Shown here: piece by piece, positions 10,914-21,558 of the stretch
How positions within the stretch are numbered: the first letter of the stretch is position 1
Layout: each line of letters begins with the position of its first letter
Source: Macrolepiota albuminosa
Lineage: Eukaryota; Basidiomycota; Agaricomycetes; Agaricales; Agaricaceae
NCBI GenBank assembly: GCA_027475525.1
Contig: JAMWFC010000131.1
Span: forward strand, 527,076 to 591,075
Reading direction: 5' to 3'
DNA: 64,000 nt
The notes under the pieces: model-generated
What the model saw: only the letters and a program-made list of their open reading frames with translations
What the model was told of the DNA's origin: nothing
The model's database searches: none
Made by a program: the position numbers and the translations under genes

Positions 10914-10926
10914 TAATATCAAGACT
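10914..10926 (+). promoter_or_regulatory. Gypsy primer-binding site, self-priming type
   Basis: TAATATCAAGACT immediately abuts the LTR and pairs perfectly with AGTCTTGATATTA in the LTR. This is the arrangement of Tf1-type elements, where the folded 5' end of the RNA primes reverse transcription in place of a tRNA. Confidence 0.65.
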
Positions 10927-11074
10927 CCCTCCTTACACCGTTCTTGATGGCTACGTATACTCACACCTACTACCCCACGGGCTACCAGACTGACCCCAAG
11001 ACTCCCTCCTTACACCGTTCTTGATGGCTACGTATACTCACACCTACTACCCCACGGGCTACCAGACTGACCCC
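10920..11074. repeat. 77-bp tandem duplication (site 4)
   Basis: 10921-10997 is repeated at 10998-11074. It starts inside the primer-binding site and duplicates the first gag codons. Confidence 0.9.
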
Positions 11075-12249
11075 TACGGGCGCCCGGTACCTGAGCATTA
11101 CTCTGCGCAGACCCCCCCGCCCCGTCTATCCACCCCTTCCGTACAAACCCCAGTATCTCCATCGCCACTGGGCCCCCGACCCATCCCTCTATGATCTGGG
11201 GCCCTCCGCCAGCTGGGCCCCTCTGCCCAACTTAGCCATGGCACGACCCGTGGAGATCCCCTCGTACCGGAGCATCCCCGGGGGTCTACCGGAGACACCA
11301 CCAGTCCCCAGTGGACCTCGCCCGGTACCTCCCAGCGAGGGCCCCTTCGCACCCACCCCCTACTACGGTTATCAGCGCCCCGCCCCCCAACCCCGGATAC
11401 CCCTCAATTACGACTACCTCCCTCAACACTACCCAACCGCCGCTCCACCCGCTCGGACTCCCCCCTCACCAATGGGACAACGACGCCTCAAGGACTACGA
11501 ACGGCAACGCGACGAAGTGCTCCGCTCGCTTAGGATCTCGCCGGAGGACTTCGCGCAATGGGCAAGGGCGCTACTCATGGAATTCGGACACGATGACTTC
11601 ACAGGCACACCGGAGGACTGGGCCCATTGCTTGGTCAAATTCGGGGAATGCCTCACGAGAGGAGAACTCCCGGAGCAAACTATGGTAAAGTATAGGCGCA
11701 ATACAATCCTCCGAGAAGAGTTGCAGCAGCTGCTCGACGAAGTCCACACGTCCCCCTCCCCTCGACCCCTCAACGACCCCGTGGACCCAGGTCGCTCGAT
11801 TCACGTTCGACGGGAACCCCCAGAGCCGGCCCCAGTAGCCCTGACAGCCCCCGCGGACCCCACTCCGGAACAACGACAACGGGAAGAGCGACAAAACGCC
11901 TCAGCCATATTACGGTCCCTCAACCCGGCTGGAGGCCTCTTCGATCAACCCGCGGCCCGCACAGTAGGCTTGTCAACTCGCCGCAGGGCTAACTCCGTCC
12001 CTAGTACCTTCGAGACCTGGGGACAGCCCCAAAGACCCCTGGAACCCCTCCCGCGAACAGACAACGCCCGACCCCCGGCCCCGGCAAACCCCGGCAGACC
12101 CCGCGCGGACACCCCTAGCACGGACGACACGCTGTGCTACATCGACGAGCTTACGCGTGGCAACAACGAACCACGTCCCGCGCCCGCGCCCGTCCCGGTA
12201 CCGCCCCCTACGTCAGCCCCGGTCCCTCCGGAACGCAACTTCCGCCGCG

Positions 12250-12403
12250 ATCCGCCACCCCACTTCGACCTACGAAACCCCCCGCGACCCCCGATACAAG
12301 CACGACCCTCCTGGGTTGAACGTCCCATCCGCCACCCCACTTCGACCTACAAAACCCCCCGCGACCCCCGATACAAGCACGACCCTCCTGGGTTGAACGT
12401 CCC
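12250..12403. repeat. 77-bp tandem duplication (site 5)
   Basis: 12250-12326 is repeated at 12327-12403 in gag, with one G/A difference. The difference suggests reads from two element copies contributed. Confidence 0.9.
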
Positions 12404-12460
12404 CCGCGCAACCCAGTACCCGACCCAGCACCCGACCCCCCTCCACCCGACCCAACACCG

Positions 12461-12614
12461 CCGAACCCTCCCCGACCACCTCCGCCACCCCCAGCCGAAC
12501 CTCGAGGACGACCCCCAGGCCCTCCACCTCCGCCACTCCGAACCCTCCCCGACCACCTCCGCCACCCCCAGCCGAACCTCGAGGACGACCCCCAGGCCCT
12601 CCACCTCCGCCACT
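12461..12614. repeat. 77-bp tandem duplication (site 6)
   Basis: 12461-12537 is repeated at 12538-12614 in the Pro-rich part of gag. Confidence 0.9.
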
Positions 12615-13252
12615 CCCTGCGTGGAGACCCGGGCCCCCTCCTGGCAGGAACGAACCCCCTTGGGACAACGGGCCTCCCGGGCATGGACCCCCAGGTGAGC
12701 CACCTGGAGGAGGACCTCCCGGCGGGTGGGGTCCCGCCCTTGGTGCTTTTCCTCCTCAAGGAGGGGGGGGTAATCACTACTACTACTATTACAATGCTGG
12801 CCCCCCTCCCCGCAACGCTGCCGGACCGGACGACGCTCGCAACGCCCTCGCCCGTGAAGGACGACTGGACATTCAAAAGCCCGACGCTTTCACGGGCCGG
12901 AACCCCCAAAAATGGCGTACCTTCCTCACTCAGTGTCTCAATACATTTCAGGCAAAGCCGCTCACGTTTCAGGTTGACAGCTCCTGGATGGCCTTTGCCG
13001 CATCGTACCTGCAGGGGATCGCCTTCGATCACTACATGGCCCTCATCCAGTTCGACCCCAACAACCCGGCACTCGCTTGCTGGCAGGCCTTCGTCGACAA
13101 GTTCTCCGGGAAGTTTGGGATCTACAACACCGTGGCCGAGGCCGAGGACAACCTCTTCAACCTCTGGATGTGCTTGGAAGAACGTTTCACCACCTTTATT
13201 GTACGTTTTGAGAAGGAAGCTTACGAAACAGGTTGGAACTACAGCGCCCTCC

Positions 13253-13406
13253 GGTACGCCCTCCGCCGCGCCCTGCCACAACGCATCAAGGACGTCCTCC
13301 GACTCGCCCTGAAACAACCCTCCTACGACGGTACGCCCTCCGCCGCGCCCTGCCACAACGCATCAAGGACGTCCTCCGACTCGCCCTGAAACAACCCTCC
13401 TACGAC
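13253..13406. repeat. 77-bp tandem duplication (site 7)
   Basis: 13253-13329 is repeated at 13330-13406. It duplicates the RYALRRALPQRIKDVL codons of the capsid-like domain. Confidence 0.9.
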
Positions 13407-13483
13407 GGATACAAGGCCCTCATCATGCAGATCGACCAACGCTACTGGGAAGACCGCAGCGAGTATTCGAATTCCCGACCCCC

Positions 13484-13637
13484 CTGGAACCCTAGAGGAG
13501 GACCCCCTTGGCCCTCCGGCGAAACCCCCAACCCCCAAGGTCGAAACCCCGGTCCCCCCCCTGGAACCCTAGAGGAGGACCCCCTTGGCCCTCCGGCGAA
13601 ACCCCCAACCCCCAAGGTCGAAACCCCGGTCCCCCGC
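13484..13637. repeat. 77-bp tandem duplication (site 8)
   Basis: 13484-13560 is repeated at 13561-13637, between the capsid-like domain and the zinc knuckle. Confidence 0.9.
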
Positions 13638-14124
13638 GTTCCCTGGCAGCTGACCCCCGGTGAGTCGCGGCCCGCCCAATGCTAACCCCAGCAGCGGCGC
13701 CTGCCCCCAGGCCCAACTCAGCGCCGCCGTGGCCGCCCACGACCCAGGCGACGCGCCAAGCCCTGAGGAACCCCCGGAAGACCCCAAAGATCTCGACTTC
13801 GACAACGAACGGGACGAGGAGGCCCTCCAGGCCAACCGGCTTCAAAAGAAGGGACGACCCTAGATCGAAGTCCCGATGGATGTGCAGGAACGACGGAGAA
13901 GGGAGGGTGTCTGCATACTCTGTGGTGAGAAAGACCATTTCATCTCCGAGTGCCCCAAACGACAGGTCATGGGATGTGCCACCTGGACCTTCGAAGGGGA
14001 GGACGCCACCTACGAGTATTCGGAAAACGACCCGGCGATTTAGACCCGGAAGACGCCCTAAATCGCGGAATCGACCCTGACGTCTTCTCCGCCCCGGTCT
14101 CACATCTTCGCTCTACGACACTCA

Positions 14125-14278
14125 TACAGGACACCCTCACGGCTTACTTACCCTCCCACTCCTCGCACTCCCTCCTCCTCAAAACCCACCTCACCCCCTC
14201 CTACAGGACACCCTCACGGCTTACTTACCCTCCCACTCCTCGCACTCCCTCCTCCTCAAAACCCACCTCACCCCCTCC
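14125..14278. repeat. 77-bp tandem duplication (site 9)
   Basis: 14125-14201 is repeated at 14202-14278, just before the first protease unit. Confidence 0.9.
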
Positions 14279-14480
14279 AGAACCCCCCTCAACACCCTCA
14301 TTGACAGTGGCGCCACCGACAACTTCATTGATGAAGCATGGTCTACCTTCGCCCCGGAACCCGCCCAGCGACTCCCGGTCCCGGTACGGCTCTGCCTCTT
14401 CGACGGAGACGCCTCTACGGCAGGGGACATCACTCATTTTGTGCGTATGCCCGTTACTTTCGCCAACGGACAGACTCACA

Positions 14481-14634
14481 CCCTCCGGATGTTGATAACC
14501 AAACTTCACCCTTCCGCACCCCTGGTCCTAGGGCTCCCGTGGCTCCGAGACACCAAACCCTCCGGATGTTGATAACCAAACTTCACCCTTCCGCACCCCT
14601 GGTCCTAGGGCTCCCGTGGCTCCGAGACACCAAT
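14481..14634. repeat. 77-bp tandem duplication (site 10)
   Basis: 14481-14557 is repeated at 14558-14634. It duplicates the LVLGLPWLRD codons of the first protease unit. Confidence 0.9.
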
Positions 14635-14894
14635 CCCCGCATCGATTGGCGACATCTTACCCTTCGCCTGACCTGGGACCCAACGCCCAACAACCAGCAA
14701 CTCCCCTTCGACATCCCCCACTCTCTGGACCCTACCCCGAAGGATGGGCCTCCACCACCCCCCGGACTCCAGTTCCGTTCATCCCGATCCTTCGTCATCA
14801 ATGCCAGGCTGGACGGCGCCCCAGGACCGATATCGGCCCTCATCGACAGCAGAGCCACCGGAGTTTTCATCAGCGACGCTCTCAACCTCCCCCA

Positions 14895-15048
14895 CGACTC
14901 CCTCGACCAGCCCCTCCGCCTGCAACGCCTCGACGGCACCCCCTCCTCCTCCGGCCCCATCCAGAGGTCTACGACTCCCTCGACCAGCCCCTCCGCCTGC
15001 AACGCCTCGACGGCACCCCCTCCTCCTCCGGCCCCATCCAGAGGTCTT
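14895..15048. repeat. 77-bp tandem duplication (site 11)
   Basis: 14895-14971 is repeated at 14972-15048 within the second protease-like unit. Confidence 0.9.
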
Positions 15049-15599
15049 ACTCGGGACGCGTGACCCTGGACAACAACTACGAGTTCACCTCCAACTTCCT
15101 GGTCACGCGACTTCACGAATCGACCCGATGGTGCTGGGACTACCCTGGCTGCGCGACACGAACCCCGACATTGATTGGAGGACGCTCACCATGACCTTCC
15201 CGGGACCCGAAGACCACTCCTCGACCGCTGTGCACCTCCGGGCCCTAGGGAACGACCCGACGCCCGACACCCCCAGGACGACTGCCGCGCCCCCCACGCA
15301 TGCACCACCCACGCCCATCCGAGACCGCAAAGCCCCCGATCGACCCCCAAACATTCCTCGGAACAAGTACAAAGGGCCGAACTACTCCTGCCGGTCTCAG
15401 ACACGCGTCACACCCGCTCTGGCCGATGCTTCCACGACCCTGATCGACCCGAGCGCCCTCGACATTTGGATCATTGGGGCCGCCCCCTTCGCCCGCCTCA
15501 TAAGGGATGGAACTCCCACGTTTCAGCTGCACACCTCGCCTTCTCTCCCGGAAGAACATCTATGAGGGGACGCTATTTCCCCGGAAAAGAAAACCGAGG

Positions 15600-17062
15600 A
15601 GCAGATCCTCTGAGAAGTGGTTCCCCTGGAGTATCACGAGTTCGCTGACATATTCTCCGAAGGAGACGCCAAGGAGATTCCCCCTCACCGCCCCTTTGAT
15701 CACACCATCGACCTCGAGGAAGGAGCCAACCCCCCTTTCGGCAAGGTATACAACATGTCGGAGGTCGAACTCCGGGCCCTCAAGGACTACCTCGACAAAA
15801 TGCTTGGTAAGGGATTCATCCGACCCTCCGCCTCCGCCGCCGGAGCCCCGGTTCTATTCGCCAAGAAGAAGGACGGCTCGCTCCGACTCTGCATTGACTA
15901 TCAAGGACTCAATAAGATCACCAAGAAGAACCGCTACCCACTCCTGCTCATTGGCGATCTGGTCGATCGACTCCGCAGTGCCAAGGTTTATACAAAGATC
16001 GACCTCCGCTCCGGTTACAACAACGTCCGCATCGCCCCAGGACACGAGTGGAAAACCGTGTTCCGCACGCGGTATGGTCTGTTTGAGTACCTTGTAATGC
16101 CTTTTGGAATGACTAACTCCCCCGCCACGTTCCAATACTTCATGAACGACATGACATCTTCCACAACATGAGCGACGTCTTTGTGATCGTCTACCTGGAC
16201 AACATCCTCATCTATTCCGACTCACCGGAGGACCACCAGAAGCATGTCCGACAAGTCCTCGAACGCCTCCGGGAGCACAACCTCCACGCCAAGCCCAAGA
16301 AGTGTTCGTTCCATACGGAAGAGGTTGAGTATCTTGGCATCATCATATCCCCAAACGGCGTTTGCATGGACCCCCACAAGGTCGAGGCCATCGTCAACTG
16401 GCCGCAGCCCCGGAACGTCAAGGAAGTACAATCTTTCTTGGGTTTCGCTAACTTCTACCAGAGGTTCATAGATAACTACTCCGGTATTACGAAACCCCTC
16501 AACCGGCTCACGCGCAAGGACGTCGCCTGGAACTGGGACAGTAAGTGCCAGAGCGTCTTTAACCTGCTCAAGGAGGCTTTCACAGCCGCCCCCGTACTCC
16601 GGCACTACGACCCGACCCTCCCGATTATCCTAGAATGTGACGCCTCCGACTACGCCATTGCCGGGATTCTCTCACAGATGGAGCCTGACGGTGGGGAGCC
16701 CCGGCCAGTCGCCTTCTACACCCGGTCCATGATCAACGCCGAGCTCAACTACGACATCTACGACAAGGAGATCCTCGCCATTGTCAAAGCCTTCAAGCAA
16801 TGGCGGGCCTACCTCAAGGGAGCCCGGCACCGGATCCAGGTCTATTCGGATCATAATAACCTGCAGTACTTCACCACGACCAAGCAACTCAGTCGACGGC
16901 AGGCCCGGTGGTCCGAGATCCTCTCGGAATACGACTTCACGATTCAGTACCGCCCGGGACGACTTGGTGCCAAGCCCAATGCCCTCACCCGTCGACCGGA
17001 CGTCTACCCCAAGAAGTCATTCGAAGCGGAACGCAATGCGTTCAACCATCGCGTGGTGATCC
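15600..17062 (+). pseudogene. Gypsy reverse transcriptase and RNase H region
   Basis: RT motifs run in order: [80 protein letters not shown], then the active site YLDNILIYS. The canonical active site is YLDD; here the second Asp codon is AAC (16201-16203), a CpG-to-CpA change that should kill polymerase activity. A 5-bp duplication GACAT at about 16148-16157 shifts the frame after FMND. RNase H follows with LECDASDYAIAGILSQ and DHNNLQYF. Confidence 0.9.
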
Positions 17063-17065
17063 CTC

Positions 17066-18215
17066 CCGAACATCTGAATGCCGTACTGATCTTAAACGAC
17101 GAAGGAACCCTGAACCGGATCCGCCGCGCTCCCCGAGACAAGTACTTCACCGATCACGACCCCCGAAACCCTTCCGACGAAACCGACCGGGACCCCACCT
17201 TCTCCTTGTCCCCCGACGGGAAACTCCTCCTCCGGGACGGCCGCATCTACGTCCCGGATCATGCCCAACTCCGCTACGACGTCCTGCACCAGCACCACGA
17301 CCACAAGCTCCGGGGACACCCTGCGATATATAAGACCCTCCAGCTTATCTCCCGGACTTACTTTTGGCTAGGGCTGAAGAAGGATGTGACCTGCTACATT
17401 CGATCGTGTGAACCCTGCCTCCGGGCCAAGGTCCCCTGACACCAACCATACGGTCTCCTGAAACTCCTGCCAGTCAGACGACCCCCCTGGTTTTCCATAT
17501 CCCTGGACCACATTGTCGAACTCCCAGAATCTGAAGGGTTTGATGCCATTCTCGTTGTTGTGTGTAGGCTAACCAAACAGGGCATCTTCCTACCCTGCCA
17601 CACCACGGACACCGCCCCGGACTTCGCCTGGCTGTTCCTCGAGGTCTTTGCCAAACATGGACTCCCGGACGACATCGTCTCCGACCGTGGCCCCCTCTTC
17701 ATGTCCAAGTTTTGGACTTCCCTGTGTAAGGCACTTGAAGTAAAAACTAACCTCTCTACCGCCTACCACCCCGAAACCGACGGCCAAACTGAAAGGGTCA
17801 ACCAGTCTCTCGAGCAGTACCTCCAACTGTACGTCAACTACTTGCAGGATGACTGGCGCGCTGAACTCCCCCTGGCCGAGTTCACCTACAACAACACGCC
17901 GCACTCTGCCACCGGGGTATCCCCCTTCTTTGCCAACAAGGGATACCACCCTCGACTGACACTCTCGCTCCGGGACATCCCGTCGCAACCGGGGTATCCC
18001 CCTTCTTTGCCAACAAGGGATACCACCCTCGACTGACACTCTCGCTCCGGGACATCCCGTCGCACGCTGCCCACAAGGTCGTCTGGGATCTCCAATCTCT
18101 TCACGAGTTTCTCCGGGAAGAGATCGACACCGCGAACCGGGCCTACGTGAAACACGCCAACCGGAAATGGGAAGACACCCCCGACTGGACCCCCAGGACA
18201 AAGGTATGGTTAGAT
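17066..18215 (+). pseudogene. Gypsy integrase region
   Basis: An HHCC zinc-binding domain (HHDHKLRGHPAI ... CYIRSCEPC) is followed by the DDE core: SLDHIVELP, VSDRGPLF, then PETDGQTERVNQ. A TGA at 17437-17439 replaces an Arg codon right after LRAKVP, and another TGA is at 18216-18218. The 77-bp duplication at 17911 repeats the ATGVSPFFANKGYHP stretch. Confidence 0.85.
17911..18064. repeat. 77-bp tandem duplication (site 12)
   Basis: 17911-17987 is repeated at 17988-18064 within the Gypsy integrase. Confidence 0.9.
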
Positions 18216-18218
18216 TGA

Positions 18219-18650
18219 CGCCACCTCCGCACCCGCTGGCCCTCTCCAAAACTCGATCACAAGCGTCTCGGCCCGTTTAAAATATTGAAGAAGGTCTCAT
18301 CCCATGCCTACAAGACCGAGCTCCCTCTGGGACTAAAAGGTCTGCACCCGGTATTCCACATCCGCCTTCTGGAACGACACTCCCCGGATCCTTTCCCCAA
18401 ACGATGCCCCGAGCCCCCTCCCCCGGTCGAGGTCGAGGACGAGTACCACTACAAAGTTGAAGACATCCTCGACTCCCAGAACATTCGTGGATGACCCCAC
18501 TTCCTCGTACGGTGGAAGGGATACGGCCCGGAAGACGACACCTGGGAACCGCGTCAAAACCTCGAAGGCGCCCTCGACAAACTCCGGGACTTCCAACAAC
18601 GGCACTCGGGAAACGACCCTCCCAGGCGCAGGACTCACAGACGGCAGTAG
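18219..18650 (+). pseudogene. Gypsy integrase C-terminus with chromodomain
   Basis: After the [10 protein letters not shown] / [13 protein letters not shown] module comes [12 protein letters not shown], a TGA (18492-18494, Arg expected), then [19 protein letters not shown]. This is a chromodomain with its aromatic cage residues in place. Chromodomains direct chromovirus integration to modified histone tails. Confidence 0.85.
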
Positions 18651-18761
18651 TGGGCGTAACCCCCGCCTCTGGGCTCAGTAGGGATTCAACTCCCATGTAT
18701 ACTTTCTGCTTTCCCTTTCTAGATCTTACTCTCTTTTAGTATCATTTCATAGTGGTGTCCC

Positions 18762-18915
18762 AGAACCTGGGCAAGGTGCTTTCTGTTTTTCAGTCTTCTT
18801 TCGCCCCTTACACCACCCTTTACCCCGGGAGACCAAGTAGAACCTGGGCAAGGTGCTTTCTGTTTTTCAGTCTTCTTTCGCCCCTTACACCACCCTTTAC
18901 CCCGGGAGACCAAGT
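18762..18915. repeat. 77-bp tandem duplication (site 13)
   Basis: 18762-18838 is repeated at 18839-18915, in the non-coding stretch between the chromodomain and the antisense gene. Confidence 0.9.
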
Positions 18916-19033
18916 ATATACATTTTTCTACTTTACATACTCTACAGTGGCAGCCAGGACAAGACGAGCAAACGACAAGAAAAAGAGAAAGAACAAAAAA
19001 CTACTGGCCCTCGCCCCCCTCCCCCGGCCAGCC

Positions 19034-20612
19034 TCAGAACCCCTCCCCCATCCCCTCCAGACCGTGCTCCCGCAGTACCTCCTCTGCCAATTGCTCCCAG
19101 GATGGGAGAGACTCGCCCTCATCCAGGATTCTTTTAAACCAAGAGCCAGGAGCGGGCACGTTCCTCTGCCGGTGGGCCGACACCACCCACCCCAGCAAGT
19201 CGAGGCCCCGCTCTACCCCGGGGATCGTCACCTCTGGGCGCTGCCCCTTCTGCAGCGCCGCGGCTGCCCCGTCCAGGAGCAAACAATGCTCCCGGGCCCA
19301 ACCTGCGGGTGTCAGTGAAGAGCCAAGCCCGGGGAAAAAACACTCACTCAACGAAGCCATGCGGGCGACCACCACATCCCGGCGCACCGCCTCCAACAGC
19401 CCCTCTGGGAACCCCGCCCCCTGCCCCAACCTCCTCCTCAACAACTCCAGCTCAGCCTCGGCCTCCCCCTGAGCGACCCTGACCTCCTCCAGATCCCGGA
19501 GCGCCGCCTCCCGACCCTCCTCCAAACCCCTCCAGATGGCCGCCTCCTCCTCGCGCTCCTGCTCGGCCCGCCCCAAGCGCTCCTGAAGATCCCCGACGCT
19601 GACGCCCAAGGGCCTCCTGGACAAGGAGGAGAATACCGCCGGGGACAGACGAGGCGGGGAAACCGGGGGTGGGGTCTCGGAGGGCAGACATGCCCTCTTC
19701 GACGGCCCTGGAGAAGGGCTTGGCGACGCCCACCGCTTCCCCTTGTCAGGGCACCCCCCGCGCCCCTCCCGACTCCCCCCAGCCTGGGTCACCTGGCGCG
19801 TGATAAGGACCATGGGCTGGCCCTGGCCCCCCACCCGAATGGCACCCCCGCTCCCCGATCCCCCCCCTGAACCCCCTGCGGGCACCGCCTGTGGCTCCCC
19901 CTCCGGCTCCGCCACCCAATCCCTCTCCTCAACTCCCATCCTCCGGGTAATCCCCCCGAGCAGCCACCCCTGTTCCCTCGCGACGCAACGCACCCTCCAC
20001 AATGCCGACATGGAACATCATTCGTGATTGAGGCAGCACGCCTCGCACACAGACGTGTCCCGGCGGGACAAAGGGCCCGGGACCTTGAAAAGGCACATCA
20101 CCCCCCAGCGGGCACAGTGCAGACACTGCGCTGAGGTCAGCGACAAAACCAGAGGTGCGAGGTTACTTACCGGCCCGTTGCTCACACACCAGGCATGAGG
20201 AGGCAAGCCCCAGGGCCTCTCCAGGGCTTTCCCAAAAGACTCCTGCAAGACCTCCTCCCACGCAACACGCCGGTCCGCCGGAACTTCAGAAACGGCCCCC
20301 ACCGCCATCCCAGAACGGCGAAAACGAGGGGCGGTCAGCCTAGGACGAGGAGGGGGAGGTGGGCGCGGGGGGCGGACAGTCATCCGCGCAAAGGTAGGCG
20401 TGGGACGACCGGAAGATGACGCCGGGGGGCCACCAGAGGCAGGCTCCGGAAGACGGCTGGGACCCGCCTCCAGAGCGGGGGAAGATCGTTGTTCTGAAGG
20501 GGAAAAGTCAGCCGCGGTAAGCGGACCATCGCAAAAGCACTCACGTTGTTGTACAAGCGCCGCCATGCGCTCCCAGTCCAGGCAGGCTCGATACCGTGCA
20601 TCCCGGGCCTCT
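19034..20612 (-). pseudogene. Antisense accessory gene in the Gypsy element: Cys-rich and coiled-coil protein
   Basis: The gene is read opposite to gag-pol, between integrase and 3' LTR. Upstream codons include ACLDWERMAALVQQ. A likely intron (GTGAGTGC...CCCCTTCAG, about 20511-20561) joins to a Pro/Ser-rich segment. A second likely 45-bp intron (about 20124-20168) leads into a cysteine cluster: CLHCARWGVMC ... CEACC (C-x2-C-x6-C ... C-x2-C-C). After an in-frame TGA (20018-20020) the same frame continues for 325 codons: a basic Pro/Ser region, then a Glu/Arg-rich coiled coil (about residues 140-200, LQERLGRAEQEREEE) and a C-terminal helical part. TGA is one CpG transition from CGA, so the two parts were probably one protein. 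I do not recognise the family. The Cys cluster suggests metal and nucleic-acid binding, as inference only. Confidence 0.55.
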
Positions 20613-20794
20613 CAGACCATAAGGGGCGCGACCTCGTTGGTTTGTGGAGGCGTCAGGGAATGCGTTGGCATACGCGACATGGTTGAACTTGACGGTAAAA
20701 TTTTTTTCGATACGTGGCAAGTCAGGTGCCGGATCCCACGGTTGGACCCCGGTCTGGACCACCCGCTACGCGCGCCTCGGAGGGTCTTGGCGCT

Positions 20795-20807
20795 GAAGGG
20801 GGGGTGA
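20795..20807 (+). promoter_or_regulatory. Gypsy polypurine tract
   Basis: GAAGGGGGGGTGA directly precedes the 3' LTR and is the expected plus-strand primer. Confidence 0.7.
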
Positions 20808-21558
20808 TGTCACGACCCCTTCCCTCTGGGCCCACCCCGGGACACCCCCGGAACACCCTCCGGGACCCTCCCTCCGACCCCACAGGACACGCCCCGCCAT
20901 CACAACCGCCGACACCGCCATCACGCGCATCAAGGACCGCCATCAGCCGCCACCAGCCCCGATCAACGATCGGATCACGCGACTCGTTCCCGGCCATTGC
21001 GCATCACGCATCACGGCTCCATCCGCGCCAATTGATTGCGCGCCCCACACGCGCGATCCCGGTATGCAGCCCCTGCCGCTACTCAATGACCCCCGGAACC
21101 CATCCCAGACATCCTGGAACCCCGAGACCCGGCCCCGTAGTACTTATAGCGTAGCTCCCTGTTGTATTCGCCAGTCTTGATATTACATACACTGTTACTT
21201 GCTTTACTTGGATTGTTGCGTGCCCTCTATTTGATTGGTACGCATTGACTGGCACGCTTGACTGGCACGCTTGGATATTCGCGTGCTCTAAGACTGGTAC
21301 GCACTTCGCGACTTTAATTTACTAACTTGGTCTCGTCTTAGAACCTCCGGTTCACGACTCGACCCCCACCCGAACTCCCCCGTTACCCACCACCCAAAAC
21401 CCCCGGACTAAGTCCCCTCTCCTGGGATTTCCCTGTCGACATCTTGAACCCCGGAGTCCTAGCCCCGGAGTTCCAGACACCCGAGTATCCGTGGGTCAAG
21501 TCCACATTGTAAGGGCGATTGCTTTCCCGGAAAGCCCCTGACTCAGCAGAACCTGACA
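20808..21558 (+). repeat. Gypsy 3' LTR
   Basis: The LTR is 751 bp, TGTCACGACC...CCTGACA, and nearly identical to 10164-10913. It is followed by ATGGT of the interrupted recombinase gene. Confidence 0.92.

Larger units (their letters stand above)
11024..14043 (+). pseudogene. Gypsy gag region
   Basis: A long Pro-rich N-terminal part (MATYTHTYYPTGYQ; then the open frame from 11238) precedes the capsid-like domain at about 12880-13440 (FLTQCLNTFQAKPL, FDHYMALIQFDPNNP). The zinc knuckle CILCGEKDHFISEC lies at about 13906-13947. Four of the 77-bp duplications fall within it (12250, 12461, 13253, 13484), each shifting the frame by 77 mod 3 = 2. A further shift occurs near 11190, where CTATGA breaks the opening frame. 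The true gag is probably one continuous frame of about 900 codons. Confidence 0.7.
14045..15565 (+). pseudogene. Gypsy protease region with two retropepsin-like units
   Basis: The first unit contains TLIDSGATDNFIDEAW (near 14295-14345) and ends LVLGLPWLRDTNPRIDW. The second contains SALIDSRATGVFISDAL (near 14837-14885) and ends MVLGLPWLRDTNPDIDW. Each has the Asp-Ser-(Gly/Arg) active-site loop and the hydrophobic LGLPWL flap-end motif. The second unit has Arg for Gly (AGA at 14851-14853), one CpG transition from GGA. Retropepsins act as homodimers, so a tandem pair in one polyprotein is noteworthy. The 77-bp duplications at 14125, 14481 and 14895 break the frame. Confidence 0.65.
10164..21558 (+). 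mobile_element. Ty3/Gypsy chromovirus, full length, inserted in the recombinase gene
   Basis: Two ~750-bp LTRs (TGTCACGACC...CCTGACA) flank gag, protease, RT, RNase H, integrase and a chromodomain, in the order of chromoviruses. An unusual antisense gene lies between the integrase and the 3' LTR. The flanking 5-mers are ATGGC (10159-10163) and ATGGT (21559-21563), a target duplication with one change. The LTRs differ at roughly 20-25 sites by eye, nearly all C/T or G/A in CpG. It is much more GC-rich than its surroundings. Ten of the sixteen 77-bp duplications lie inside it. Confidence 0.92.

Noticed and set aside
12208..13356. Minus-strand Gly/Arg-rich frame of 382 codons in Gypsy gag
   Set aside because: It is a shadow of the GC-rich, Pro-rich gag. 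It contains the 77-bp duplications and has no motif. The antisense gene at 19-20.6 kb was kept because it has Cys clusters, a coiled coil and plausible introns.
12250..15048. The Gypsy 77-bp repeats as a genuine expansion of gag/protease minisatellites
   Set aside because: The same 77-bp period occurs in unrelated elements and in an LTR, and the 3' Copia LTR has the single-copy form. An assembly cause explains all of them.
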